64,000 bases of DNA from Malania oleifera (lineage: Eukaryota > Streptophyta > Magnoliopsida > Santalales > Ximeniaceae). A program made the position numbers and the translations under genes. How positions within the stretch are numbered: the first letter of the stretch is position 1; each line of letters begins with the position of its first letter. This document shows, in pieces, positions 45,651-57,954 of this stretch. The DNA lies in the NCBI RefSeq assembly GCF_029873635.1, contig NC_080420.1, positions 124,962,958 to 125,026,957 of the forward strand, read 5' to 3'. Below the pieces are notes generated by a model, which was not told where the DNA came from, made no database searches, and was given only the letters and a program-made list of their open reading frames with translations.

Positions 45651-46927
45651 TTTCATTTTGTGCTGAAATTTAACGAGAGACAGATAAATAAGCTTACCCT
45701 TTTGAATAATGAGCTTTATTCTTTTCAGTTCCAATCGGGGAGTGAAAAAACAGTTTGGGGTTCAGATTCCCTTGGGGCTTTTTCTTGTAATTCTTTCTTT
45801 TCTCATTTGACTTATACATACCCCTACAACCTCTCTTTTTGCTCCTTGCTCATTTGGAAAGCTAAAGTTCCCTCCAAGGTAAAGGCCTTTTGTGTATAGT
45901 GATCTTGGAAAAAATAACTACAAATAATTTGTGCCACGTACATAGACCTTACAAGTCTCCATCACCTGATGTGCGTCTCCTTTGATTTATGAGTGGAGAG
46001 GCTTGTTCTCACTTGCTTGCACTTGCTCTGACATTATTTTTCTTAGTAAAGAAAGTTCTTTAAAGGGCATCAAGGGGATGCCAACCAAGTACAAATGAAC
46101 AGAAGTGCATCACTTGCAGCACTGAGAGTCAAAATTTCAAGGATTACATGGGTTTCATTTAAAAATAATCCACTGTGCCAATTCGAAATAGTAACAATCC
46201 TACTATCTTTGACAGCATGAAGGGGTGTAGCTCTTGTTTCTTTCCCTTCACACCAACCATAAAGTGGCTAGGGAAATGGGTGAAAGAGCTTTCCTTGCTA
46301 GCGTGGATACCTTTCCAAGTCCATACCTTACCCTCTTGTTTTGATAGTAACCCATTACTATTTAATAAAAAAAGATTCTAGTCCAGGAGTAGTGCAAGAG
46401 GTTGTGCTTGATTTGGCATATTCTAGGCATAAGTAACACCTACTAACTAGAGGCAGGCCCCTTTTCTCGAGTTTGTCAATAGTTAGAATCCTTACAGGAG
46501 TTACCTCTCAATGCTATCACTTGTTCTTACATTGTCACTTCTTTTGGTCTCTTGGTACAAATTCTTTGGAACTTTTGGAGAGAATTGGGTTTGTCCTTCC
46601 TCCTTGGAGGCATTTTGCTCTTTAAGGGATTTGAATTTTTGTCGCAATGCTCAATTATGGCTATCTTTTGGTGTATAAGAACTTGGACACCCTTAACTTT
46701 CTTTGGATTAGTGTTGTTTAGCGTTTGGCAAATGCTTCTTTCATGATCTTCCTTCCGTATATTCATTGTGGGATTGGGTGGCTTTGCTTGAGTGGAGCTG
46801 ATTCGTAATCTTTGTTTTTTGGAGTTTCTAATTTTGCTCCTTTGTTTTAGGTGGATATCTTATCCTCTTTTTTTCTCTTCTTGTAATATTTTCGCTCTCT
46901 AATAAATTTCTTTGTTTATGAAAAAAA
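45651..46927 (+). mobile_element. L1-type LINE 3' fragment
   Basis: 45730-45900 encodes a zf-RVT-like segment (VWGSDSLGAFSCNSFF; LIWKAKVPSKVKAFCV), which lies after RT in plant L1 ORF2. The rest is decayed. The end 'taataaatttctttgtttatgaaaaaaa' is typical of plant L1 3' ends. Confidence 0.7.
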
Positions 46928-48116
46928 GGTATAATACTTTTCAAAAAACGTATTGTTTCTTTGTTTGGATAGGGGTCAAAGAAAAAACAAGGAAGGCAGA
47001 CAAGGGATTCAACAAGTATGCCGTTTTCCAAGAAATTTCTGGGTACAAACCCTACCTTGCAATGCTCAATTTCTAAGAAGATTCTTGATGGCCAAGAGGG
47101 TGTGTCATTTTCATTAGAAAGAAGCTTCAACATTGAAAGGATATAGAGAAAAATACGATGAAAGAAAGTCTTGTTTCAAACAATTCTAGAGTTTTGGTCG
47201 ATGATTGTGTTTTGGAGCAAGAGGATGTTGCAGCAAAAGGTTTACAAAGGTGATGGTGTTTTGGGTGGGATATCTGATGCTTCAGACCTCGAGGCAAAGG
47301 GATCTAAGGGGCCCAAGGTTCATACTTGCCAGAAGATTGTACATATGGGTGCAAATATGAAAAAAATTGTCTGAGCAAAAAGGAAAGCACTCTGGTGAGG
47401 TAGTGCCAAAGATTGTAATGAGGAATTTAGAAGGAGAGTTATTTATTGTGGAAGACATAAATGCTAAGTAAAAGACGGGCAATTCTTGTGATGGGGTTAG
47501 CAAAGGAAAGGAGGTAATGAAATTTTTTTTTTTTTTGGGGGGGGGGGGGGGGGGAGGATTTATCAGGTAATGAAAGGAATGGTCTTAGTGAGTTTGATTG
47601 TCGTGGAGGTTTTTTGTTGGATGAAATTAGGGAACAATATGGATATGGTTTTTGATTCTAGTGACATTTTAGGGGACTCTTCATATGTACATCCATCCCC
47701 TTTGGAAGGATTGGATCCGTCTCTATATTTGAAAATGACGATTTGGTTAATGAGCTGCAGCACAAGGACAGTAAATTACCTATACCAGTGGAGGAGATTC
47801 AAGGAAGGATTTTGAAGTTCAAGATCTCATGGATAAATTGGATTCAAAGTTTTGTGATCCTGGTGGGGAATGAAGTGTGTTTTGATGGGTGTAAAAACAG
47901 AGCTAAAAAAGGTCAAAGGGAGTTAGCTAACTTGAAGAGTTCAATGAGCTATGAAGGAAAAGGATTGAAGAGGGGGATTCCTTGTTTAATTGTTAATTAT
48001 TATTTTTTTCATTTTATTTATTTTATTTTTTTAGGGGTGGACTTTTTGTCCTCTTTCATTGTAACTTATCTTTTCCTATCTAATATACCTTCTTTTATTA
48101 TTTAAAAAAAAAAAAA
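46928..48116 (+). mobile_element. L1-derived fragment with poly(A)
   Basis: RELANLKSSMSYEGKG (about 47920-47965) resembles the segment at the ORF1/ORF2 junction of plant L1. It is followed by an L1-like tail (cattgtaacttatcttttcc) and poly(A) at 48103-48114. Contains a T-then-G homopolymer run (47521-47556). Confidence 0.55.
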
Positions 48117-48369
48117 CGAAGAAGGGTTGGGAATTTGCAATGTTTGATGAATTATGACTAGAAGCATTAAAGAGGTGCTTTCTTAATTGGTTTTCTTATT
48201 TCTTTTGCGCTCTTTTGTTGTTTTTCATTTTTTATCGAGGATTTCTTGTCGCCTTTTAAATTAATTATTTTGCTTTCTCAATATGATTTCTTTTATTATC
48301 TAATTTTTTCCCCATGTAATTTCAAAAGCATGAAAGCTATTCCTATCCTTCTTGTAGTAATTTTTTGTT
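48117..48369. other. Intron 1, unassigned
   Basis: No feature recognised. Confidence 0.5.
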
Positions 48370-48710
48370 TTTGGGATAAGAAAATTATATCTTAAAAGAG
48401 AACAAACAAAAGTACAACAAGGGAAGAACAAGATGTCCTCTTGAAAAAAAAAAAAAACAAAAAAAAAATTACAATGACATTTCTCTCTAATTCCCTTGAA
48501 GATCGAACAGCATCATGCCCCCATAAAACCCAAACAAATGGGCCTGCAAAGAAGCCATAACACTATCCTGTAACTACATGACTCCCTAATGCTCTTTCCT
48601 TTCTGCTCAATCCAAAGCCCCGCTATCTCACTAGAAAAAGTTGTCCACAATCGAAGGTGACACCTAGGCTTGACTAAAACAAGAAAAAGGAGCACCCATT
48701 AGATGGTTCT
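48370..48710 (-). mobile_element. Possible L1 3' fragment, minus strand
   Basis: A-rich stretch (48445-48470) and a minus-strand frame with WTTFSSEIAGLWIEQKGKS. This resembles the C-terminal tail of plant L1 ORF2 only loosely. Confidence 0.35.
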
Positions 48711-49189
48711 TCACCAGATAATGAAGAAAAATGTGTGTTGACCCGACGATAGATCATGTGCATGTCATGGCTTAGAGTTTGGTTTTCTAACTTATAACAA
48801 ATCGTGTGAGTTAATCCTATTAAGAGTAAGAATCTAGATGAAAATATGAATCTTAAATGGAACCTTTGCCTTCTAGATTATGTGGTTCCAGGGAAATGAT
48901 AAGGGGAAGGAGTTCTTAAGAGGTGAGGGAAAAATAGGTTTATTCTCTTGGCAAAACTCTCTTATCACCTAGGGAACAAAATGATCTAGTCAAAGCAATG
49001 TTGTGAACTCATCAACCTCTTTTTCATTGAGATTCCAAAAAAATGGAAATCCCAAAACAAAGAACCCCTCTCAAAAGAAAAGAAAGACCTGATAGGGCAT
49101 TGTGAAGAGAAGAAAGCTTATAAAGATGAGGCACCAATCATACCCCACGAGACCGCACCCACTAAAATTTCGGTAGAAATTTCAATAAT
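48711..49189. other. Intron 1, unassigned
   Basis: No feature recognised. Confidence 0.5.
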
Positions 49190-49620
49190 TTCATGGGAAT
49201 TTAAGACGATGCTTAAAGCTAAAAGGGAAGTTATATGGGATGGCAATAAGACCAGCTATGCTATATGAATTCGCCACTAAGAAACAATGCATCCAAAAAG
49301 TGTAAATTAAGAAATGAGCACATTGTTTGTAATTTAGGTATACCACCTGTAAAAGATAAGGGATGTGCAGTTAAGATAGTTTGGGCACATGCATCTTTTG
49401 CCAAATAGTGCATAAATGAGGAGAAGTAAGCTAGTTAATGTTAGCTAGAATAGTAAGGGAGTGGTGGACCTAGAATAACTTAGACTGAGATGGTAAGGAC
49501 TTGACAGCCCCCTATTTATCAGATGATATTGCCTTATATCATACAAAATGAAGGAAAAATATTCATGCATTGGGGTCTCATAGTGTAGAACTTAAGGCTT
49601 GGTGGTGATTGTTATTAGTG
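49190..49620 (+). mobile_element. Decayed RTE-type LINE 3' end
   Basis: Nucleotide resemblance to 44850-45350: 'agaaatgagcacattgtttgtaatttaggtatacca', 'tagtttgggcacatg', 'gtagaacttaaggcttggtggtg' tail. Shortened by deletions. Confidence 0.6.
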
Positions 49621-50178
49621 TTTCCCTAAAGGTGATTTCTATAATTATGTGTTTTAATTAACTGTGAGGTATATTTTGTATTTGGTAGTTGTAGGTTGGA
49701 GGTTGGTTATCAATATGACATCAAACTTTCTGCATGTTTCCCTGTGTCTCCGCCTTCTTAAATGTACAACCCATTATTCTTCTTTTTTGTCCTCACTTCT
49801 TCTTTTTCTCTTTTTCGTTGTTCTACATCACTATATTGACTATAGAATTATTCTTTTGTTTTGAACATGTTGGATATGTGTTCAGAGCTATTGTTGACTA
49901 TTAATGCTTTTCTTTTTGTTTGATTGTTAAGGGAAGTGTGTGCCTTTTACTTCTTGTTTGACATTGCCTTCCATTTCTTTTTTCATTATGCATTTACTTT
50001 TTTTTTTTGGCCATTTTTTCATTTATTTACTGGTATTTTTTGTTTCTCTGCTAATTTCCCCCACTTTTGGAGTTCTTAAAAAAGTTAAAAAGTTTATTCT
50101 TTTGGATTGTTCATATACGTTGCTTTCTATGTCCTTTATTATTTTTTGACCATTTTGATATCTTAATTTCCTTGACAG
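49621..50178 (+). other. Intron 1, 3' part with acceptor
   Basis: T-rich sequence leading to the acceptor ccttgacag at 50178. Confidence 0.7.
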
Positions 50179-50252
50179 GTATATGCATTAATGTCATTTT
50201 TGTCACTTGTTTTACCTGAGAGCTCCATATATTTTAATTCCTTCCGAGAAGT
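50179..50252 (+). CDS. Exon 2 of DUF300/TMEM184 (LAZ1-like) gene
   Basis: Between cttgacag|GTATATGC and GAAGT|gtaagtat. It encodes VYALMSFLSLVLPESSIYFN followed by SFREV, the second transmembrane helix and following loop of the DUF300 family, continuing exon 1 without a gap. 74 nt, leaving phase 2. The next expected segment (YEAWVIYNF in the family) was not found up to 64000, so intron 2 is at least 13.7 kb. Confidence 0.88.
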
Positions 50253-50318
50253 GTAAGTATATTTTTATCCTATTTTCAAAAGATGATCATCACTGATTCA
50301 CTGTGCTATCATCAAGAA

Positions 50319-50700
50319 CATGATTATGATGATTATGCTTGTTGGCTTCAGTAAAAGTAGAGCAGATTTTAAATCTTCGCAGCTTTTTTATATATGCATG
50401 CTTACAATTACATACGTACGTACGTATATACATACCTACATTCATCATACGCATGTATGTAATTACATATACACACACCCACACACATATATGCATTTAT
50501 ATATATACATGATTATGATGATTATGCTTGTTGGCTTTAGTAAAAGTAGAGCAGAATTTAAATCTTCTCAGCTTTTTTATACATGCATGCATACAATTTT
50601 CCATACATACATACATACATACGTATGTATATGCATACCTACATTCATCACACGCATGTATGTACTTACACACACACAAGCATATTTGTATATATTTATG
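50319..50700. repeat. 189-bp tandem duplication with TA/CA-rich core in intron 2
   Basis: tgattatgatgattatgcttgttggctt starts at 50321 and again at 50510. Each unit ends in catac/acac/tatg microsatellite sequence. Confidence 0.85.
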
Positions 50701-51129
50701 TGTATATATATTCAAGTGTGTGTGTAAATATATACAAATATGCAAGATTACTGGTAGATGATGCATACATACATACCTATATATGTGTGTATAATATATG
50801 CACAAGATCACTAGTAGATGAGAAATTGAATGTCATGACTAATTAATAGCAACTTTCTTTAGGAAGCTAAATGGGAGATGGTTGATGATCATAGGGAATG
50901 GGGAAGGGTGATTGGAGGAATTTGGCGGCAAATGTAACATAGGAGTCATTCTCCATAATTATTTTGAATTGAAGAAGAGTTGGATGGGGTATTGATGGAG
51001 GATGGCTTGTGAACTACGTTAGGCTCATATTATGTTTGAAGATTTAGAAATTAGGGTTTTTGTTTTAAATTACTAAATCTGGATGTTTTTAGAAGTTTCG
51101 TATATGGTTTTTTTTTTTGTGTATATTAA
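50701..51129. other. Intron 2, unassigned
   Basis: Microsatellite-like to 50810, then no recognised feature. Confidence 0.5.
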
Positions 51130-51452
51130 GTGCTTTTTATGTTACAATTATTTATTTTAGTTGAATTCAGGTTTCCAACTGTTCTTCCCTCTCTTGTTCA
51201 GGTTCTCCCTCTCCTCTCCTTCTTCCTCTTCCTCCTCCCTTCTCTTCTTTGTTCTGTTCTGTCTAGTTTCTCTCTCTTTCTGTTTTTCTCTAATTCTCTG
51301 CTGTCTTTAATTTCAGTCTCTATTCGTTGTTCTGCTTGCAGCGACTTCTTTCTTTCCCCCTTATTATTACTTCTTCTTCTCTCCTCTCTCTGTTTCTCTC
51401 TAAATATTCTGTCTCTTTTGTGTTTCTAATTTTCTGTTCCGGTCCTACATCA
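51130..51452 (+). repeat. 5' LTR (3' part) of gypsy element
   Basis: CT-rich, ending CCTACATCA before the PBS. gttctgcttgcagcgacttctttc near 51331 matches 63940-63970. The LTR start was not resolved. Confidence 0.6.
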
Positions 51453-52498
51453 ATTTGGTATCAGCGCAAACCACAATCACCATGCAGACACTGTTCATCT
51501 GCAACTTCTCCAACTATTACAGTTGTGCTGCTCAAATTTGAACCTTAATTTCCTGGCATCATCTCATTACACCTCCCTCACTATTGAAGATAGACACCAG
51601 TGAGAAGCCATTCCCGGAAGTTTCATTGCCTTCTGACCACCGGAGAAGCCCCACACTCTGACTGAAGTTGTTTTGGCTGACCCCTTCCAGAATCCCGCTT
51701 TTTCTTGAGTTACTTTGGCACACCACCACCACCAATTGACTCACCACCCTTAAATCTACTACCAGCTGGTCCATTGCTGGAGGAGCCACCGTGTCAGCAC
51801 ATGCGCCCCACATATCGGCAACCCATGTGGGGGACAGAATCAGGACCTTCTACAGCCTCTAGATTCATGAGAAATTGCTTCCAGCCACGATATTTTGTTT
51901 CTTTTCCCTGAGATTTGAAGCTGAAATTAGGAAATTCAAATGCTAGTGTATGTCACATGTATTTGGAGGATAAATTGAAGTTGCCAGAACCTTTACGCAA
52001 CTTCCAGAACTTGAAATTTTGATTTGCAGCATGCTCTTTCGATTCCAGACACAATGCAAGAATGTGCGATATTTGATATGAATTGCTAGAGGTTGGATTG
52101 TCAGGGTGTACCATCGCCACACTGGAGAGTCAATTGTCCTTGCAGCATCAAGGATTAGACTCCATTGCTGCGTTTTCATGCTTGTATCAGATTCAGGCAT
52201 ACTGATTCTGAGATGTTTTGTAAAGATGTGAGGAATCGGGATTAGCTTGAGCAATTTGCATGATAAAGCTGAGACTCATTGTTAGCTTTTTTTGCTTGTT
52301 TACTGCTTCCGCTTAACTTTGGATTTGATGGTTAAGAATTTTTTCATGTGGTGAAACCATGGTATACTTTGTATCTGCACTGCCCTCACATAGTGTGAAG
52401 TGTTCCGCCCATGATGGTTGGTATGAGAGCTTTGTTAATTGCTTCATGACTTGGCTGCCTTCACAATGTGGGATTGTGTGAAGCATCAGTAAGAGACC

Positions 52499-53490
52499 AT
52501 GCCCACCAATTCCGAGAGAATTAAGGCGTTAAGGGAGCAGGTTGAGACAACCAACAATGTGGTCATGGACATGGCCAAACTTCTTGTGTGTTTATCTCTA
52601 TTGAAGGGATCACAAAAACATCAATAGGGTTCTATTGTGGAATTATCAAAGGACTTCTATGATAAGGTAGAAGCTTTACATATTCACATGGGTGAGTTTA
52701 CTACCAAGTTGAACCTAATGGTTCGTGTTGTGTTGGGAATTCCAACACTACAATGGTCGAGTATGGAAGATCAAGGTTACCAGACCTTGGGGTGAATGGG
52801 GGTGCATGTGCGCTTTAGAGTTGGAAAACTTTTCAATTGACATGTAGCAATTCTTTTTGTGTAGTGAGGATCGACTCAGAGGAGGCGATAGTATCCATGG
52901 CGACAATGTACTTGAGTGGTGATGCCAAGTTGTGGTGGTGTACCAAGTACGATGAGATATAGAATGGACAGTATGTTATTTGTAGTTGCATGACTTGAAG
53001 AGAGCACAAGGCCTAATTCTTTCTTGAAAATAAGAGTACAATGCTCAGCGCAAACCACGAGATATTAAGCACACTAGTACGGCCAGGGAATATGTGAAAA
53101 ATTTTATACTTTGATGTTGGATATTTGGGAAATTTCAAAGAAAGACAAGCCCTTCTATTTCCTTGAAGGGTTGAAACTGTGGGCAAGGACTGAACTTCAT
53201 CAACAAAGAGAGCAAAACTTGCCTATTGCACAGGCTGTCGCGTAATGCTTGACTGACTATGCGGCGGAGAGTTTCACAATGTCCAAAGAGAGTGGGATGT
53301 TGGGTGGAAATAGTGAAATTCTTTCAAGAGGGACAAATCCAAAAAAAGTGGGCGAATTGACCACCAGACATCAACTTCAAAGGAATCTTCATTGTCTTGG
53401 TCTTTCAACACATTTAGTGGTAAGGGTAAGTTGGCTTGTTTCTTATGTATAGGCCGTCATAGTGTTGCTGATTGTCCTTGCAAGTCAACA
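52499..53490 (+). pseudogene. Gypsy gag
   Basis: MPTNSERIKALREQVETTNN at 52499 begins an acidic N-part. TATMYLSGDAKLWWCTKYDE (52901-52960) is the gag core. CFLCIGRHSVADC near 53440 is a knuckle of the C-x2-C-x3-H-x4-C form. Numerous stops and shifts. Confidence 0.75.
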
Positions 53491-53740
53491 CTCAATGCCT
53501 TGCAAGCTTCCTTTGTGGGTGGGCCATAAGGATTGGATGAGGATAAGAAGGAAACCTTGAGAATGGGTGCAATGTGGTTACTCAATGGGTTGGAGAGGCA
53601 GATGAAAGAATCAAAACTTACCCAAGCTAAAAGATTAATGTTTGTGGATTTGTGGATCAATAGAAAGAGCACCCATGCTAGGTGGATAGCCAAGGCGACC
53701 TATAACTTTCTCTCTCAAGCATAAGTGCATATATTAACTT

Positions 53741-54000
53741 TGTCAAATATTTTGTGAATGACTGAATGAATTGGCCTTGAGTTCTGTATATTATATATAG
53801 ACTTTACAAGAATGCTATACATGGAAAGTAATTAAGGTCTAGCATGATTCTAGCCCTATACAAGTAAACTATAATCTATCAAGCCCTATACATGTAAACA
53901 AAATATATGCTAACTATAAAAAATAATGAATTGAAATATAAGGAAATAAATGTGGGCTAAAGCAAGGAAAGAAATCTTTTGCTTTGCTGTTTTGTTGGCA
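53741..54000 (-). repeat. 3' LTR of copia element
   Basis: TGTCAAATATTTTG...TTGGCA. Confidence 0.88.
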
Positions 54001-54007
54001 GCACCGC

Positions 54008-54460
54008 TCAAATTGATGCGGGTTGATCAACAAGCATCAATTTGCTACTTAGGAAGCAATGTCGATGACGAGTGAGAGCCATGGTGAAGATATCTGTGAT
54101 TTGTAATTCAGTGGAAATGTGTGGAAGAGTGATAATACAAGCTTCAAATGCTTCACAGATAGAGTGACAATCAACTTCAATATGCTTCGTGCGCTCATGA
54201 TAGACAGGATTGGCTGTGATCTGGATATCACTCGTATTATCGGCATGTAGAGGTGTAGGATCAGTCTCAGAAAAATCTAGCTCAACAAGCAAGCCTCGAA
54301 GCCAAATAATTTCAGAACAAGCAAGATACATCCCTCAGTATTCAGATTCCGTCGATGACTTAGAAACTCTGCCTTGCTTCTGACTCTTCCAAGATATCAA
54401 TGCATCACCTAAGAACACACACCAACTAGTGATGGAGCGATGTGTATCCGCACAACCAGC
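54008..54460 (-). pseudogene. Copia RNase H
   Basis: ACSEIIWLRGLLVEL, LHADNTSDIQI, YHERTKHIEVDCH: the C-terminal RNase H motifs of copia. Separated from RT by a frame change near 54461-54480. Confidence 0.85.
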
Positions 54461-55405
54461 TTAATGAGTATGGCTATAAGTAGGAAGGTGAGTAGAATTG
54501 CCTGCAGGGAAGAATGAACCAAGGGCGGAAGTGCCCTGAATATAGCGTATGATCCTACGGACAGCAGCCAAATGAAGATGACGAGGAGTCTGAAGAAACT
54601 GGCTAACTTGCTGTAGAGCAAAAGAAATGTCTGGTCTAGTAATGGTGAGATAGACAAGACTACCCACCAACTTCCGATATAAATTGGGATCAACAACTAA
54701 GTCACCCTCCTCTTTGTGAAGCTTGACATTTAATTCCATGGGAGTATCAATAGAAGTACCCTTCTGAAGGCCAGCTGTGGCCACCAAGTCATTAGCATAC
54801 TTATGTTGATTGAGTGAAATACCTGAGGGACTAAGATTCACCTCAAAACCAAGAAAATATATGAGAGACCCAAGATCTTTCATATGAAAGGACTCTGAGA
54901 GATGAGTCTTGAGTTGAACAAGTAAAGCAGAATTGGAACCAGTAATCACAATATCATCAACATAAACCAAAAGAACAACAATACCCATGTCTAATTTTTG
55001 AAGAAACAATGAAGTGTCATACTTGCTCTGCTTGAATGAAAATTGTAATAAAGTGGTGCAGAATTTATCAAACCAAGCCCTCAGAGCTTGTTTGAGACCA
55101 TAAAGAGAACGACGAAGCTTACACACATGTGAAGTCAAAGAGGGAAACAAGCCTGGGGGTGGCTTCATATAAATACACTCTTTAAGATCTCCATGAAGAA
55201 ATGCATTCTTGACATCCATCTGATGTAGTGGCCACTCACTAGAAGCAGCAATAGCCAGAATCGTTCGAACAGTAGTCATCTTAGCCATAGGAGCAAAGGT
55301 CTCTTCATAATTGACACCATATTCATGATTATTCCCAAGTGCAACAAGGTGAGCTTTGTAACGATCCAAACTTCCATTAGATCGGACCTTGATTAGTAAA
55401 CCCAT
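54461..55405 (-). CDS. Copia reverse transcriptase, 314 codons open
   Basis: Conserved blocks in order: YKAHLVALGNNHEYGVNYEE, QMDVKNAFLHGDL, SLYGLKQALRAWFDKF, LLVYVDDIVITGSN (catalytic YVDD intact), MKDLGSLIYFLGFEV, VGSLVYLTITRPDISFAL. The frame has no stop over the whole RT; the start is a partial frame of the polyprotein and not a true initiation codon. It copies element RNA to DNA in the particle. Confidence 0.9.
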   Translation of the reverse strand: MGLLIKVRSNGSLDRYKAHLVALGNNHEYGVNYEETFAPMAKMTTVRTILAIAASSEWPLHQMDVKNAFLHGDLKECIYMKPPPGLFPSLTSHVCKLRRSLYGLKQALRAWFDKFCTTLLQFSFKQSKYDTSLFLQKLDMGIVVLLVYVDDIVITGSNSALLVQLKTHLSESFHMKDLGSLIYFLGFEVNLSPSGISLNQHKYANDLVATAGLQKGTSIDTPMELNVKLHKEEGDLVVDPNLYRKLVGSLVYLTITRPDISFALQQVSQFLQTPRHLHLAAVRRIIRYIQGTSALGSFFPAGNSTHLPTYSHTH

Positions 55406-56149
55406 TTACAAACCAGAGGAACAATGGTGGGAGGACAAGGCTCAATGTCTCAGGTGTGATTGGGCTCTAAAGCGGGAATTTCTTCTTGCATAGCTTGTCG
55501 CTAACAATCATGCTTGGCAATGTGTGAGTAGGAAATAGGAATATCTAAATTGGACAATGCAGTAGTAAGAGTTGAAACAAAGTTACCGGAACTTGAAGAG
55601 GGAAACCCATACCTGTCCGGGGGTACAGACACTTGAGAAGAGCGACGTACCAAAGGCTCTGGAGGTGCTGCAATTGACTGAATCTGGAGCATGGTAGGAT
55701 CAGATATCAGATGAGCTATTGGAAGGGACTGTGGGCAGGGGCACCGCATATACACAATACCTAGTTTAAAATGAGAATTGACTTGATGAGGATCCGAGAA
55801 TTGCTCCTCAAAGGAGGGGAGAATCACAGTAGGAGAGGAGGGTACATAGGACATAGGAAAGAAATGTTGATTTTCAAAGAAAATAATATTCCTAAAAATG
55901 CATGTAAGATGTAATGTAGGATCAATGCAAACAAATCCATTGACACACATTGTATCCCAAGAATGCACATCCAACAGATTGAGCAGATAATTTATGTTGC
56001 TTATGAGGAGGTAGATGAACAAAACATACACAACCAAAGGTACAGAGGTTATCGTAACTAGGTTGCTTAGCAAATAAACAAGAATAGGGAGACTCCATGA
56101 GTAGGACTTGAGAAGGTAAATGATTAATCAAGTAAGTAGCAATTTTCAG
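55406..56149 (-). pseudogene. Copia integrase C-terminus and linker
   Basis: ATYLINHLPSQVL, SYDNLCTFGCVCFVHLPPHK then, after a shift, GYNVCQWICLH and a Ser/Pro-rich linker. Broken at the insertion and by frameshifts. Confidence 0.75.
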
Positions 56150-56833
56150 CATGGTCTTAAATTTCCACGAAATTTTTGAAATTTTTTATTTCCGTCACCC
56201 TCGAAATCGAAATGGCAGTCAATTTCCGTCTTGCATAATTTCCGTTGAAATCTCAACAATCATCTGAAATTTATCAAAATCTCAAAATTTTAGTGAAACT
56301 TATCGAAAATTTAACTATACAATGAAATTTTGTTAGAATTCAAATGAGAGATTTAGGAGTTAAGTGAAATTTCTCTTTTAATTTATTTTGTTTATTTTAT
56401 CGAAACAAAAGATTACTACAAGTGCTTTTGAAATTATATGAAAAAAATAAACTTGCAGTAATATTTTATTTAACCATTCATGTCTAAATTATCGTTATTT
56501 GTATAGTAAATAATATTTAATAGATTAATGAATTTCATTTGTATTAACTGAATATGATTAATGTACATTATCTCACAAATATGTTTGTACATATACTATT
56601 TTACAACTTTTCCATCTCATACAAAACATTCATGTATTTAATTTGTTATATATTATTCCTAAAACCTATATTATTATGTTTGTTAACCATTTCTAAAGTT
56701 TCACAAAAAATTCCATGCTTTACTACTAATTTCCGTTATTTTTTCAATCAAAATTGAAGTTGACATCGAAATCGAAATTTTCGTACTTTTGGAACTTTGA
56801 AATTTGAGTCAAAATCAAAATTTAAGACCTTGG
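56150..56833. mobile_element. Small TIR transposon (MITE-like, 684 bp) in copia integrase
   Basis: Ends CATGGTCTTAAATTT and AAATTTAAGACCTTGG are inverted repeats. TTTTCAG flanks both sides (56143-56149, 56834-56840). Interior is non-coding and dominated by gaaatttc-type repeats. The integrase reading resumes outside. TSD length would fit hAT or Mutator-like families; the superfamily is uncertain. Confidence 0.8.
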
Positions 56834-56840
56834 TTTTCAG

Positions 56841-57812
56841 AGCCTCAACCCAGATAAGGATGGAACGGGGGATTCCAGCAAGTGAGTACAGACTACATCT
56901 AGGAGATGACGATTTTTCTGTTCAGCTACTCCATTTTGTTGGGGAGTAGCAAAACTGAATGTTGATGAATAATGCCTTTAGAAGCCAAAAATGCCTGAAA
57001 CTCAATAGACACATATTCACCACTAGATCCGTGCGTAATGTCTTAATAGAAGCAAAAAATTGATTGTCAACATACGCTAAAAACTCAATGAAAGTACGAA
57101 AAACCTCAGATTTAGAGTGAAGAAAGTAGACCCAAGTAAATCTGCTATGATCATCAATGAAAGTCACATAGTGTTTAAATTTTTCATGTGAACTAACCGG
57201 GGAAGGTCCCCAAACATCACTATGGATAAGCTCAAAACACTGAGAAGCTCTACTAGCATGCAAAGGGAAGGGAAGAGTTTTGCTTTTACCAAGTTTGCAA
57301 GAGGCACACTCAAGAGATAAAGAAGAACGTTCTTTATTACCAATTAAATCAGAGTTCAATACATGAGATAAGATTTGAGTATTGGGATGGCCTAAACGAC
57401 GATGCCACACCATACTAAGATCTGGAACATTATTACAAGCAAAAGACTTAATAGAAGAAATTGGAGAACGTTCTAGAGCAGGCAGAAGTAGTGGAAACAA
57501 GCGCCCCAATTTAGGTCCCTTCGTGATTGGCTCCCCCGTTACTTGGTCCTGCACAACACAACCATTACTAGAAAAATTAATAGCACAATTGTTATCAACT
57601 AATTGCCCAACAAAAATAAGATTCGTAGAAAGCTGAGGAGCAAGAAACACATTAGTGAACTTAGAAGAGGCATCTCCGACAGCAGCTATTGGCAAAGAAC
57701 TGTCATTGGCAATCTGAATAGCAGATTGACCAGTGTAGGGCCGAACATGACACAAGGTAGTGGGATTATTCATCATGTGATTAGAGGCACCCAAGTCCAC
57801 ATACCAGAGATT
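56841..57812 (-). pseudogene. Copia protease and integrase core
   Basis: DLGASNHMM (57800) is the protease site, where the family has D-S-G and Ser is replaced by Leu. VWHRRLGHPNTQ is the GAG-pre-integrase HHCC start. HSDVWGPSPVSS and YVTFIDDHSRFTWVYFL hold the integrase first Asp region. Open for 292 codons to 56922. Confidence 0.88.
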
Positions 57813-57954
57813 AGTAGAATTTGTTACCTTGGAGCCCCATTGCTGATAATGCCGAAATTAGCATTTGCTGCACCATTTTGGGTGTGCAGTAATTCGCTGG
57901 AGGAGGTGCAGGAACAGAGAAGTCACCTGAAGAAGAGCCAAGGGCCGCAAAAGT

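Noticed and set aside
51130-51600. CT-rich frames near 51130-51550 as coding exons
   Set aside because: Low-complexity LTR sequence directly followed by a primer-binding site.
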